Source: Triatoma infestans
Taxonomy: Eukaryota > Arthropoda > Insecta > Hemiptera > Reduviidae
NCBI GenBank assembly: GCA_011037195.1
Contig: JAAEAF010014384.1
Location: 62,001 to 126,000 of the forward strand
Direction of reading: 5' to 3'
DNA length: 64,000 bases
Shown: piece by piece, positions 11,145 to 23,599 of the stretch
Layout of the letters: every line of letters begins with the position of its first letter
Position numbering within the stretch: the first letter of the stretch is position 1
Translations under genes and position numbers: made by a program
The notes under the pieces: generated by a model
What the model saw: the letters and a program-made list of their open reading frames with translations, nothing else
Databases searched by the model: none
What the model was told of the DNA's origin: nothing

Positions 11145-12225
11145 AAAAAAAATATCTGGTTACAAACACTCTCACAACTTTCAATTATAGGGCAATTATT
11201 AGAATTGCAACTGACAAATTTGCCTTAAACCTGAAATTTTTCTTTTTATTAAAATGTTACTTTGCAAGAACTTAAGGCCTACCTGGAATCTGACAACGGA
11301 CTAGAAATTAGGGCAATGTCTTGATTAAAATCCTCAGTGAAAAAAAATCCTTGTACTGTGAAATTTATAAATTCATAAATATTTCGTAATATTCGTAAAT
11401 ATTTCTAAAACAAAAATTGTGAAATTTCACAGGCGTAAAAATATAAGAGGGCGGAACTTTTATTTTGTAAGTTCAAAAGTTGAATTGGTTAACGCTTTTA
11501 ACTATCTTGGAATAACTTCTTCCTCCTCTCTTGTTCTCATTACAAACTAAGTTGCTTCTTCTAAAGCCAAATTGGCGTCTAAGAACTCTCCAACATGCTA
11601 TGTTCAAAGGAAATGGTTGGTGCATTTTCGAGAAAATCATAAACAAAATAAATCAATAAAATCGCGGATTTTCTGTGCGTAATTTCGAAAATTTGACACG
11701 ATTGTAAAACTTTCTATTTAAGAGAAAATAAAAATATCTTTAACGATCTTTACGTTTGATTGTGTTATTCTTTAATTTTTTTTTTTTTAATTTTCTGCCC
11801 AAAAGTAACCATAATGAGAAAGACTTTATTAACCAGTGTACTCTATTTCAGCGCCCCGATATCCATTGAAACAAATTTATGGAGGGAAAAATCATTCAGA
11901 AAAAAATCACGTTTCCAGTTAAGAGATTCCGCATGAACCATACAAAAGGTACGTTAATTTATTACTACTATTAAACAACATAACTTCTACCCTTCACAGT
12001 ACTATTAACTATAATTAAAAAAATTATTTCAATAAAATATACCAAAACCAAGGATTCTCGAAAATCACTTTTTGACATCTGAAAACACACACACACAATT
12101 GTTAGAAAACTTTATTTTCGTAATAAAAAACACCTAAAGTCATATTTTCTTCCAGTGAAAACTCAATTCGAAAAATGTTGATATGATCACAAAACTTGCT
12201 CTAGCAAACAGAGAGCAGTACATAA
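11145..12225 (-). repeat. Scattered DR1 fragments
   Basis: A 3'-end piece (TATCTGGTTACAAACACTCT) lies at 11145-11290. A module and 5'-end piece (TTTTCGAGAAAATCAT, TTTGACACGATTGTAAAACT) is at 11600-11735, and another 5'-end piece with a CA tract at 12088-12225. The blocks between them are unclassified. Confidence 0.5.
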
Positions 12226-12914
12226 TGAGATAATTGTGTATTATGTATAATCGGAATTAATGGGCTTCTTCAAAAATATGAACATCCGCAAAGAACTCAA
12301 AATTTCCAAAGTTTAGTGAAGGAGAAGATGGGGGAATAAACACACTTTTCGAACAACTATTGGTTCTTTGAATGATTATTATCATTGGTTAATGATTCCT
12401 TCATAATGTATTATGTTTTATGTGTTATATATAACCAATTTCCATTACTTTAGCTGTCTCTGGATCATACATATATATCTAGATCCGGTCTTTCAGTAGT
12501 AGTACGATGTACATGATGGCCGATTGCTAGGGTGTTTCTTGTTTGTCTAGGAACAATACCAGCGGTAGGAAGAGAGAAACTAGAACAAGCCAGTAAACCA
12601 TACAGAAAGCGCAGATAGATATATACCAAACCATGGAGGATATATATATATATATATATCCATGACCAGACCAACATCTGCCGGCTGTTGACAGCGCCAT
12701 CTAAATCAGATATGATTTATAAATAATAACCGTGCGGCTTCAACAAAAGACATCGACTATAACCTCTTAATTCCCAGTTACTGAAATCTCTGTTCATTCG
12801 CACGGAAAATCCAAGCATAGCATTTAACATTTCTTAAATTTCCCTTCCAAAATAAGTTTTTCTATATTATGATGGTAATAAACAGGAAATATTTGTATCG
12901 ATTTTCCATTAGAA
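12226..12914. other. Intergenic, TA microsatellite
   Basis: Holds a TATATA tract at about 12640-12660. No feature recognised otherwise. Confidence 0.4.
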
Positions 12915-13090
12915 AAAAAAATCTAGTAATTATTCTGGTGTAAATATCCTGACAATTTTTTTCAAATAAAAATGAAACTGCAAACAGGAAGTTTGAAGAA
13001 AATCGTTGAAGTCATTGTCGAGAAAATCACAAATAAAAATATTTTTAAAAAACTACTACTAATTTTGCACTTCCCATTGATGATTTTTGA
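12915..13090 (-). repeat. DR1 module fragment
   Basis: Module words GAAGAAAATCGTTGAAGTCA and GAGAAAATCACAAA are followed by a degraded TTGCACTTCCCATTGATG. Confidence 0.6.
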
Positions 13091-13299
13091 CCAAAACTTG
13101 CATGTGGGATCCTAATGATAGAATACAATAGAATAGTGAAAGGGGGAGTGATTCTAACGGCCCACAATCACTGCAACTCAAATGGGACTCAATTGTGAAG
13201 TACCCTCCCCAGTAAACCGCTGACAATTCATCACCCAGATTGTGGGATCTCGTTTTTGTCAAGCTATTGTAATCGCTGAGCTATATGGGGCGTAGTGTC

Positions 13300-14170
13300 T
13301 TTTCCTCAGTCAAGCCACAAACCTGCAAGGCCTCCAAATAGGCTCATACGCTTCCTGAGCTTATAATGCCCAGGTCAGCAGACCCACCATAATCCATGCG
13401 GCCCCTGGTTTTGCAGAACTATCCTTAGCTTTTGCGCGGGTCCCCTAATGAACTCTTCATTTGGCTTTGGCCAGTACTATTTTTCCAACAAGCCTCTGAT
13501 ATGCTGCAAATCCTGGATTTACAAAAATGATTTTTCCTGAACTGGCGATTTCTAAAAAAAATGGAATATCTTGTTTTTTTGCTTTTGCCGGTCTCTTTGA
13601 AGTCCCATGATTTTTTGCTTTTTTAAGTTATGCTGTAAATTGAATACAAAATCAATCTTAATAAATTCCACCCGTCTACGCGGACCACTATTCATTACCT
13701 TGGATTACACTTAGACAAGCGACCTATATGAAATCCTCACACAAGAATCTCTCCTTTAACCAACGCTTCACATTTCTGGCTAGATTTGATGACAATCATG
13801 CTCTAAACTAAACACTCCATTATACCCATGGCACGCTCTAATTTGGGCATGCTGCAGTCTAGAACTATACGGCACTATTAATCATTCCAAACTGACGCTA
13901 GACATCAAACCCTTCAATTAAAAAAAAAATCCTCCGTCGCTTTTTACAGCTCCATCCATAATATTCACACCGATTTGAAGTTTCCGTTTGCCCATGAGAT
14001 CACAAAATCCCGACATAACAAACAGTACACATATTCGCCTATCCATACATCCCTTCTATCCATGTCCTCTTTTTAAATACGCTAAACTAGAAGACATTCG
14101 CAGACCTTAAGGATTATAGATATTCCCCCCAAAGACGGCTGAAGAAGCACCGTTAACTTCCTTAAAATCT
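13300..14170 (+). pseudogene. Heavily decayed Jockey-like ORF2 C-terminal half
   Basis: Plus-strand frames give FFLNWRFLKK, IHYLGLHLDKR, ALIWACCSLELYGTI and DLKFPFAHEITKSRHN in the expected order. Jockey-type proteins carry W(R)IK, YLGLHLD(R/K)R, PIWTYG and DLKIP..EEI in the same sequence. Stops and frame shifts separate the pieces. The upstream limit is uncertain and nothing before the palm-to-thumb region is recognisable. This is a second, older Jockey-like copy, opposite in strand to the one at 10596-11100. Confidence 0.5.
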
Positions 14171-14345
14171 AATAGTTATTATCAGTAGGCAATGCCGTTC
14201 ACGACTTCATGATATCGTGGTCATGATTCTTAGTTTATTCAATATGTATGTCACACTTATTTGTTACATGTAAAATATGCAGCTATTAATAGCCAATAAA
14301 AAAAAACTGTGTTACACAAACACACACGCACCACACACACACGCA

Positions 14346-14383
<38 letters not shown>

Positions 14384-15064
14384 GCTTATAATTCATAACG
14401 CTGGCTGTTCTAAAATTTAATTTAATAAATTTTAATCAGGCAAGAAATTTTTCACTAGCCAAGTTTTTACAGTGATCACATGTCTACATTGAAGGATGCT
14501 TCAATTGAGATTCATCGTTCTTGAAAAAATATTTTCTTGTTGACATGATGACAACATTACTCGAGCAATACAATAAGAAATGTAAACAGCCTTGAATAGC
14601 AGCGAATAGTGAATGACATCACAAATACAGCTGTTTACCTCATTTGAGCCGGGTGTCAAGTAAACGTTACCACTGTGTTGAATATTTGATAACTACTCAT
14701 GAATTTACATTATCATCTGGGGTTAATAATGTATTAAACCAAAGTACAGGGGAATTGTATTCTATATTAATGAAAATGGGATTTTAACGGTAATTAACTG
14801 AATGTAAACTTAGATGGTAATTTTCACATGGTAGCGCTAAGACAGACACCAAGTCTTGGTCACATACGCAAATCAAGTGTCTTTTCACTGATTAACATTT
14901 ACGAAAGTAAAAATTCCGATATAAAAACTACAATACCTTCATACTGTTTAATATTTCATATGGAGTATATTGGATTTCGGTCAACATCAATCAACTGGAA
15001 GTAACACTTTGGGTCGAAAATGGCTCCAATGAATTTATTCATTAAAATATATACCCACTACGAC
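14171..15064. other. CA microsatellite and unclassified sequence
   Basis: A CA-rich microsatellite occupies about 14314-14380. The remainder shows no recognised feature. Confidence 0.45.
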
Positions 15065-15072
15065 GCCTATCA

Positions 15073-15109
<37 letters not shown>

Positions 15110-17327
15110 CACTTCTTTATTTTACCAAAAAAAAAGTTTTACAAAATGAGTCAAAGATAATACAAGTAATGTACGGCATGGAAAAAATTCCGTCTGCCGG
15201 AGGTCGATTCATAGAACAGAAATATACACACACAAGAACAAAAAGAAAAAAATAAACATGAAAAATAATTCGAAAAAGAAACAAAAATAAAGTTTTACTT
15301 ATATGATTTGTAACTCAAAGTAAACAATCAAAATCTTATAAAATATGAAATCACAAACATTCAAAAATTGAATTCCATTACTAAATGGTATCGATAGTGC
15401 CAGGCATGTCGAGCGTATTTGATTAAAGGACGAAAATTATTTTCTAACTGTTCAATAAACTGACTTTTAGTTAAAGTTGCAGAAGCTACATGTAGATGAC
15501 GGATCTCAGAGAGGATGGTGCATTCCGCCATAAAATGAACAATGTCCTCCCTAACACGGGCATTACATAAGGAACACATTGCATTTTCCCTTATAATAAC
15601 TGGTGCACCATTCAAATACAATAAATCACCTCTGATCTTAAATAGCCATCTTAACTCAACCAAAGTCAATCCCTGAGCTTTATCATTAATGAAATCAAAC
15701 ATGTCAAAGTTACGATCTAATTGTTTATACAGTAGGAATCGTGAGCTGGAACTAACTTGTTCACAAAGCTCTTCTCTAAATTTAGTTCGTAATTTTTCTA
15801 ATATAACGTTAAACAGCCTTGGCCAATCATCTACATTGTTTAAAGAAAAAAGCGAATCACATGAGAGTTCAGCAGACAATGCATTCCAGTTCTTAAGCCA
15901 TATTGCACCGCGACCAACAACTTCAAGGGCGACTATTTTAGGAAGGCGGTAATCAGGAAGTTTAAAAAGTCTCAAGATATAATTAAAATGAATTTTCAGA
16001 GTAAACAGAAACAGCTGATCTACGTTTGTCTCCAAATACAACATATAATTAGGAGTTGATTTAGGAAGGGCAAATAATTTTCTAATAAAAAACCGCAAGG
16101 CTTTTTCAAGTTGCTCAAATTTCTCATAACCCCAGATTTGAGAGGCATAACAAAGGATTGAACGGCAGATTGCATTGAACATTTTAAATTTTGCAGGAAG
16201 AGGAATTACATCTTGAGTAATAAAATCTTGCCATATACTATTCAGAGCAAGTTTTGTTATGGATACTTTATTATTAACATGACGATTAAAAGATAGACGT
16301 GGGGTTAATGTAACGCCGAGATATTTGTATTCTTTCACAATTTCTATCGGATTATTATTAAAATACCACCGATCTTTGCCTGCCAACCTGCCACCCTTCC
16401 TAAAAACAATAATTTTCGATTTGTCTAAATTAACTGATAAATTCCATTGTAAGCAGTACGATTCCAGTGTTTTAATGTTCCTGTGAAGACTGGCAGCATT
16501 ATCTGCGACTAGTACCACGTCGTCAGCGTACATAAGGACTTTAATTACGGAGTTGCCAACCCTCACACCCGATTCCAGGGCAGCTGGCAAATCGTCAAGA
16601 TACAATGCGAACAAAAGTGGACTCAATACGCAGCCCTGCCTCACTCCTGAAACCACGTCAAACCACTCTGAAATACCATCTTTTCCACGCACCGCAGACT
16701 GTGAATCTTTGTAAAGAGACTTTAAAATTTTTATAAATTTAGTAGATATGCCAAGATTATAAAGTTTCAAGATCAACGCATCTCTATCCACTCGGTCGAA
16801 GGCAGCCCGAAAATCCACAAAGAAACAAAACAATTTTTTATTTTTCTGAAGAAAGCGAAGTTTAATTATGTTTGTCAACGTAAACAGATTATCAATAGTG
16901 GAATACGTGCGCCTGAAACCTGCTTGAAACTCAGACAGTAAATCTTTAGATGATATATAGGACTCAAGACGTAATAACAGAAGACCAGAAAAAAATTTCG
17001 CAATAGTATCAATGCATTAGATACCTCTGTAATTGGCGACTTCATTTATGTCACCATGTTTAAAAAGAGGAAATATTATTGACTGGCTGAATGAAGGAGG
17101 GGTACCCCCAATTCATAAATATAGTTAAAAAATTGGAGTAATTTTCCATGAAGAATTGCTGATGCATACTTATAAAATTCGTAGCTTACTCTGTCACGAC
17201 CGGGGGCTTTATTATTTTTTAATTTAAAAATAACAGCAGCTAACTCATCCGGTGTAAAAGGAGCATCCAAATATTCATCATAAATACGTGGTTCTGCATA
17301 CAAGTTGAACACCTGCCTATCACATTT
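15065..17327 (-). mobile_element. 5'-truncated LINE with 13-bp target duplication
   Basis: The insertion at 15078-17314 is bounded by a perfect 13-bp direct repeat, GCCTATCACATTT, at 15065-15077 and 17315-17327. Next to the left copy is a T-run (to 15104), the poly(A) tail of a minus-strand element. A ~256-bp 3' UTR (15105-15360) precedes the ORF end. The element keeps most of its reverse transcriptase and the C-terminal zinc-knuckle-like region but has lost the 5' end with the endonuclease. A perfect duplication argues for a fairly recent insertion. The clade is a CR1/Jockey-type guess. Confidence 0.93.
15361..17312 (-). pseudogene. LINE reverse transcriptase ORF2, broken
   Basis: Non-LTR reverse transcriptase, which copies element RNA at a nicked target. 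Motifs in order are NNKAPGRDRVSYEF, ANYRGI, FQAGFRR, FFVDFRAAFDRVD (catalytic Asp), GVRQGCVLSPLLF, LMYADDVVLVA (YADD, about residue 117 of the 505-codon stretch) and YLGVTL. A C-terminal C-x2-C-x9-H-x4-C motif (CSLCNARV..H..EC) follows. Two lesions are visible: a frame change near 17085-17100, and an in-frame TAA at 17017-17019 just after ANYRGI. The frame has no true start because the 5' end is missing. The YADD box itself is intact. No RNase H domain follows. Confidence 0.92.
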
Positions 17328-17411
17328 ATATGTAACATATTTCTAGGAAAATTAGGTCTGGACTTTTACCTTAACGTTTAGTTACCGCATGGAATAGAAT
17401 GGAATAAAAAA

Positions 17412-18125
17412 AATCTGGTGTGAAACACTCACACAACTTTCTCTTACTCCCGTTCTCAAAATTATAATTGGCAAATTTTTTGGTTGGTGTACCAAATTTA
17501 ACGAAATTCGTCGACCAAACTGAAAAAAATTCGAAGTACTTCCGCGCACTTCCGCCTTACTAATTTTCTTAAAACTTAACATTTTGGCCATCTATTTATT
17601 TCTAATTAATTTTGTTTGGATGATAGAATTGTATAATCAATTATGATATCAGTTTAGAGAAGCTGTAACCCCACCTTCGCCTAAAAGTGCCATTAAATGA
17701 TTTTTCCCAGAGAAATATTCCAAATAAAAGATGTAGATCTTTGGATGTTTAGCTTATATACGAAATTTCAAGAAAATCGTCGGAGCTATTTTTGAGAAAA
17801 TCGCGAAAAAGTGAAAAAATCATTTAGTAAAGTGGTATAGTAAACGCACTTTCGGTTACCCGATTTTTCAAACTCGGAATTTCAACACATATTTAATTCT
17901 AATTAACACTATTTAGATGACAGAATTGTCTAATAAACTGAAATAGCACTTAAGATGAAAACCTAACCCCACCCCTCCCCCGAAAGTGCCCTTAAATGAA
18001 TTTTCCCGGAGAAATGTTTCAAATAAAAGTTGTAGCTCTTTGTATGTACAGTTGATATAGTTAGTTTAAAAAAAAATTGTCGGAGCCATTTTTGAGAAAA
18101 ACGTAAAAAAACTGCTGGTAAGGGG
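17412..18125 (-). mobile_element. DR1 copy, 3' end with two or more modules
   Basis: The 3' end is well kept (ATCTGGTGTGAAACACTCAC with ACTTTCTCTTACTCC, 17412-17450). Two module copies follow, each with AATTTTCCCGGAGAAATGTT-like words and GTCGGAGC(C/T)ATTTTTGAGA. The GT tract and 5' end are missing. Confidence 0.75.
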
Positions 18126-18930
18126 AGAATAATTCCAAAGGTACACAATTCCAATTATCTACTGCTAAGTCCGCCAGGAAAACTTGCGTTAATCACTAGC
18201 CCAGAGCAGGCTGATTTGCAGGAGGAAATTTGATCGTAAGTTTGTTTCACAACATCTTTAACGTTATTTAAGTTATGCTGTTCATATGACTATTACGCAT
18301 ATTATAAACGTACAAACCAATCTGTAAGCAGTACATAATACAGATTTCAAAATTTGAGAAACAAAGCTATAAAGTATTTCAACCAATCAGAACTCCAATT
18401 ACAAAAGCAAAGTCACTTTAAATATATATTCTTCGTGCTGATTGAAACTTCACTACTGTCAGGCAATAGCGTGATCTTGATCTATTGTAGTCTAATGGGC
18501 AGGAAGCGACGGGTAATGGATATTAGGTTTGATTTCCGTTGTTCCAATATCTCTAGCTAATAATTACTTAATAAATGTTAAATTATTATTATTGTTTCTA
18601 ATGAAGATTGTTATAGATTGGGGTTTTTAAAGATATTACTATTTTATTCAATTATCTTTAAATTAAGTATAAGTATAAGTTTTCTTTAACAGAAATTATG
18701 ATTAATCAGGGTTCTCTATACAAAGCGTTGTTGACGTAAGATGGATTTTTTTTTTAAATCTTTGGTTGAAATATGAATGAGGTTGGAAAATATAAAAATA
18801 TTCTAAAGAGAAGTAATTGTCAATGACAACACAACCTTCATATTATAACAATAATATGTAGTAGAGAAACAATCACCATCAAATCTACCGCACTAATGCC
18901 GGGCTCAATAGTTCCATTGGCAGTCGTCAC
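18126..18930. other. Intergenic, nothing recognised
   Basis: AT-rich flank on the 3' side of the candidate minus-strand exon. No further exon was identified here. Confidence 0.35.
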
Positions 18931-19061
18931 CTGAAGGCGACACCTTCGAGCCTCCAAGCGTATATATATGCTTCCCTTCCCTGTTTGCCCACTACAATGT
19001 TTTCGTGAATGAGCTTGATGTTTGATAACGATTCTCTTACCCACCTAGAAGGTACCTCTAG
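18931..19061 (-). other. Candidate host-gene exon (131 bp)
   Basis: On the minus strand a pyrimidine-rich tract ending TTTCTCCTACAG precedes the block, and CAG then GTGACG follows it. This matches splice acceptor and donor consensus. The block is visibly GC-richer than its flanks. It is open in the frame that starts at its first base and encodes 43 codons including LEVPSRWVRESLSNIKLIHE and GREAYIYAWRLEGVAF. It ends two bases into a codon. I do not recognise the protein, and the upstream flank happens also to be open. No partner exon was found, so this could be chance or a TE fragment. Confidence 0.4.
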
Positions 19062-20849
19062 CTGTAGGAGAAATTGAATGAAAGGCTGACCATCAATATA
19101 AAGGTTAAACAATTATTAGTCCCCTTATAAAACTAAAAAGAGAATAACTTTCTCGCTACATCAGCTTTAAGGAGTTGACAAATCTCAACATCAATCTTGA
19201 AAGGATCATCAACCATCAAAGGAGCAAACGCTATCATTCTTACAACCATTCTAACATCATTTTGCATTCATCACTCAACATTCGGTCATTCAATCCTCCA
19301 TAACTCATCTCTCTCTCCTTACATTGTAAATCGTAAAAATTGTGAGTATACTGTCAGTTGTGTGTATTCGTCAAATTCACCATTCATCAACCGTCATCCA
19401 CTACCATAAATGATTATTGATTAAACGGACGAAGAAAAATTAACAAAGAAATATAAATAAAGCATTTAATCATTAAATATTATATTTATTTTCAAAAAGA
19501 GTTAAAATTATGGTGTACACAGCCAGGAAATCTATTATTCCGTAATATTGTTACATTTTAATGATAAAGAAAACCAGTACAGATAACAGAAAATGTTTTT
19601 TCAAACCCATAGAAACCACAATAAATAATACCATACTGGTGGTGGTAAAAATCTGTTTTTAGAATGAAGAACTATGGCTATTTCATAATTTAAATATAAA
19701 TTCTAAAAATTGGTCCTCAGAAAAAAAAAGAATGTAAATAGGACTAAATAAAACTCACAATAACACACCCTACCGACCACTTTGAGTAAATCCCCGCCAC
19801 CACCCCACTCCACCATAGTTGTTTAATAAAATAATAAATATTCAAATTAGAATTAAACAACAGCACGCAAAATTTTCGCTTGTTTTCAAATAAATAAGAA
19901 TTTTTTTTTATGTGTATTGAAGTGTTGTTTTATTGCTTTTATAACTATTTATGTTTAGAATATTTATCTTTTTGAATAATTAAATTTTAATGAATGAATG
20001 GAAAAGAAAATTTTCAGCTCAAACAAAATTTGATGTATGGACTGGTGATCAAAGTTTTCCAGAATAAATCGTGGCTGCAATTAATCCCACCCCCACTATC
20101 TACACCAGATTCACGTGCAAGGTAGAGCGAAAACGTTAGGGGCTCCGATCACTGTACTGCTTTCTTTTAACACCATTTCCTCGTTGCTTTTTGCCAATGT
20201 TGGTCTAGTAATTACATTATCTTAGAATGGACGATTAAAAAAACCACTCGGACTAAGTTCGGCACCACAAGTCCAGCGCCAAACTTGAAAAATCGTCTAA
20301 ATTTCCAAAAAAAAGGATGTGCTAAGAATCCTTTTTGTGGTAGAGAAGTCCGACCCGTCAATCAGTTCTCCTCCTTAGCTTTTCTCTCTCCCCACCCCAA
20401 AAAAAGTTCAGTATGCGTGAGTATAATAAGCCATCCAAGGGTAACCTCAAGTACTCATTTTTATCACTCCGCCCATGGAGAGTTGCTTTATCTTATGAGT
20501 CATTTCCCAAAAGTTTCAAAAGCCGTTCAAGCCGTTACTTGCCACTGACTTGTTAATTCTACAGCCATCTTCACTTTCTCGCCGATGGATAGATAAAATG
20601 GAATTCGACAAGAAATGAAGGTAAGGAATTTTGTTTAACAACTCCAAACTATAGCATCGAATAGCAAAAGATTTCATATTTGTAGGTAAGGAGGTGGGGT
20701 GGAATTATGATGGGCATTCTTTTGACTAGTAGAAGGTTGTGGAAGGCTAAATATGTGGGTCCATCGAAGGGAAAGAGTAGGAGTAGGAAAGAATAGGAGA
20801 GGTGCCACATGGCGTCAAGATGCCGCCTCTTACGACATCTTGGAGAGGA
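19062..20849. other. Intergenic, nothing recognised
   Basis: AT-rich. The short open frames at 19197-19409 and 20285-20548 lack recognisable motifs. Confidence 0.35.
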
Positions 20850-21405
20850 ACAGGCCTATTCTGAACTTGTAGTGTCTCCTACTACCTTACTAATATATCC
20901 ATTAATGTTTTTCTGCACCATCTTCTCCAGAAGTCCATCTCCATATCGCTTATAAAGCGACTTATTCCTTTCATTCATTTCCTATAGCTTAACTCCATAT
21001 ATTGCAATGCTCTCCACTATTGCTTTGTAAATTCTTATTTTGGCTTTCTTTTGCTACTTTCTTGTTCCACAAAATGCTGTTTAAATATCTGGTAGCTGTT
21101 CTTCCCAGGTCAATTCTCCGAATTAACTCTTGATTGTAGGCGCCCTTGCCGGGTTATTGCTCTCCTAAGTACATGGACAACTAAAAGCGTACATGTGTTT
21201 TTTCTGACTACCAAGTATTCTGACTTAGCTACATTTATTGATACCTTCCACTTACTGTACTCCTCACAAACTTTCTTACAAAGTGCATTTCTGCATCTTG
21301 TGCCAGTATAACTTGGACCCGGCGAAATGTAGAATAAATAATCTACTATTCCCAATCGGTGCTCCCAGATTTGAGCATTTTTTCTTTGAGTAAAAATAGC
21401 CATAA
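20850..21405 (-). pseudogene. RTE-like reverse transcriptase remnant
   Basis: Minus-strand frames give CEEYSKWKVSINVAKSEYLV, the region after the YADD box in RTE-type enzymes. After frame changes come SIAIYGVKL, MNERNKSLYKRYGDG and KMVQKNINGYISKVVGD, which recall the usual YGSE.W and ERNK stretches further downstream. Several stops intervene. The catalytic box is not present in this fragment. Confidence 0.65.
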
Positions 21406-22109
21406 ACTGCAGTCAATTTCAGTACGAGCGGTTGAGTTGATGAGTTTGACGCCTACAAAACGGAGATCTGATAACAAATAACTTTATCGCTCCCTAGTGG
21501 CTGGAATTTAACGCTCCCAAGTTGACAGATGCTTCATGCAATATTTTAATTTAACCACAAAAACTATAGAAACACAAGTTTGAATAAATTTTGTAAAATT
21601 TATTTCAGATAAAGTAAAACCAGCCATTATTTTCTTTATTACGTATTTTAATAATAATAATAATAATAATTTACTGGATAACAATATGATATATTACTTC
21701 AATAAATAATAAACTTAAGTGAATAAAGTTTATTGTTGGAAAAGATTTAACAATGAAATGGTAATGATAAGTTAGCAAAGTTTTCTTTCTCTCTCTATCA
21801 GTGTGTCTGTCTGTATATGTGTGTGTGAGTAACAGTGCTGCTACTAGCGGTGGAATACAAGAGCTCTATATTATCTACTTACTACTACTACAACTGTCAT
21901 TCTATAGAGGGCGCGTGCACACAGTATAAATTACATAAATTTCCAATATAATTGTATAATCCTTTGTTATTCCTTACTGAACTGATAAATAGTTAACTTT
22001 GAACTGGAGTAGGGACGGGAGGAGAGAGCTTTTATATACTTACAAAAGTTTTTCATTCTCTAGCTACTTAAAATTGTAATATTTTAATTAAATTCAATCC
22101 AGCTGTTTT
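21406..22109. other. Intergenic, TAA microsatellite
   Basis: A (TAA)n tract at about 21651-21670. Nothing else recognised. Confidence 0.4.
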
Positions 22110-22200
22110 AACTTGTCCTACTGGGAAGTATTTCAATCACGCCAATTTTTAAATTGAGTATTACCGGAAATACATATTATGAGGTCCAGTAAGTGGGCCA
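22110..22200 (+). repeat. DR1 5'-end fragment
   Basis: Contains TGGGAAGTATTTCAATCACG and ATTACCGGAAATACATATTA, the 5' end in forward orientation. It abuts an oppositely oriented DR1 copy. Confidence 0.6.
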
Positions 22201-22269
22201 AAAAATATGACCTCGCCAGTAAATAAACTTTTAGTAAAAGTTCGTAGTTTGAAGAAATCATTAATTACA

Positions 22270-22900
22270 ATTACAAAAATCTTCACATGTGTTTCTCTTA
22301 CTGCATTTTACAAAATTGTAATTGACAAATTTTATAGTTATATAACGAAATTCGTCAGTGTTTTATGGAAAAAAATCGCAAAATCTGAAAAAACTATTCA
22401 GTAAAAACACACTTCCGGTTTATTAATTTTCTTGAAACTCGACAGTTTGGCAATCTATTTATTTCTAATTAATTTTGTTTAGATGGTTAGAATTGTATGA
22501 AGTTAAGATAGCACTAAAGTGAAAAAAAATTACCCACCAAGAACCCCCTTAAATGACTTTACCTGGAGAAATGTTTCAAATAAAAGTTGTAACACTTAAT
22601 ATATGTAACTGATACTACAAGTTTAAAGAAAATCGCAAAAGAGGGGGGAAAAAATCAGTAAAGTGGTACTTCCGGTTGAGGAATTTTGACAGATAACTTA
22701 CTGTCGAATGCCATGGTGATACATAAACAGAATATCAAGTTTGTACTTACAGCGATTTTTCGTTTGTACTTACGGCCATTTTCTAGAAAAACACATAGTT
22801 TTGACTTGGGGGATCTCAAAATGTGAATTTCCGGTGAAAACTCGATATCGGAAATTTGACACGATTACAAAACATCCTCTAACTAGGAGTAAGAGAAAGT
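22270..22900 (-). mobile_element. DR1 copy, nearly complete
   Basis: Ends at 22900 with ACTAGGAGTAAGAGAAAGT, the 5' terminus on the minus strand. It includes ATTTCCGGTGAAAACTCGAT, two modules (AGTGGTACTTCCGGTTGAGG and CACTTCCGGTTTATTAA) and a degraded 3' part starting near 22290. The GT tract is reduced. Confidence 0.75.
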
Positions 22901-22979
22901 AAACAGGTGGTAGCGACTGTGATGTAAAATACAACGTATCTCTGCTGAAAACTCAATTTTGACAATTTGAGGTATCGGA

Positions 22980-23385
22980 ATATATACTTTTCTTTGGACC
23001 ACAGTAAAAGAAAGTAAACATTGCAATAAAAGAAAATCGTATGAAAGTTTCTCATCAGATTTTTACTTTCTCTTAGCCGTAGTACGAAAATGTAAGTACC
23101 TATTGGAATCGTGTCAAATTTCCGATATTGAGTTTCACGGAAATATTCGTCCCCTAAGTCAAAAAAGTAAGTGTTAGAAAATGCTGTATGTGGTGTGTGT
23201 GTGTGTATGTATGTATGTGTGTATGTATGTATGTGTGTATGTATGTATGTATGTGTGTGTGCCTCTATGTGTGTATGTATGTGAACAGCACAGCTCAAAA
23301 ACAGAAAATCGCAGGAAGTTCCCTTAATATTCGAAACTTGAAAATTAGTAAACCGGAAGTGCATTTCAGTTTTTTAATGTCGTAA
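22980..23385 (+). repeat. Head-to-tail DR1 junction and 5' half
   Basis: A DR1 3' end (TCTCATCAGAT, ending 23060) is followed after four T bases by the 5' start of another copy (ACTTTCTCTTAG at 23065), both in the same direction. The second copy continues with TTCACGGAAATATTCGTCC, a GT/GTAT microsatellite (about 23190-23281) and AAACCGGAAGTGCATTT. Confidence 0.65.
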
Positions 23386-23599
23386 GGAACTAGATTTTGA
23401 TTGCATCAGCTCCTGCATAGATTTTCATCTTTATAGTACTTTTTCAAAACTAAGTGGACTACGGTACATACATAAATTAAAGACAATACAATGGATAGCT
23501 AAAAACACTTGGACAATGATAAGTTTGTTAACTGAATATTATGATTTCCTTTGGGAAAATTTTGTGAAAATTGTGTTTAACATTAATTTTATTTTGTTC

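Noticed and set aside
14580..14640. Inverted pair TGTAAACAGC / GCTGTTTAC
   Set aside because: A 9-bp match separated by ~40 bp is weak and has no further structure.
22270..22404. 65-codon frame with KVRSLKKSLITI.. and other DR1 frames
   Set aside because: It falls within DR1 modules. The same region in other DR1 copies is not open, so this is chance.
23188..23385. Open frame encoding MWCVCVYVCM.. repeats
   Set aside because: It is a translation of a GT/GTAT microsatellite within DR1, with a matching antisense frame (22879-23364).
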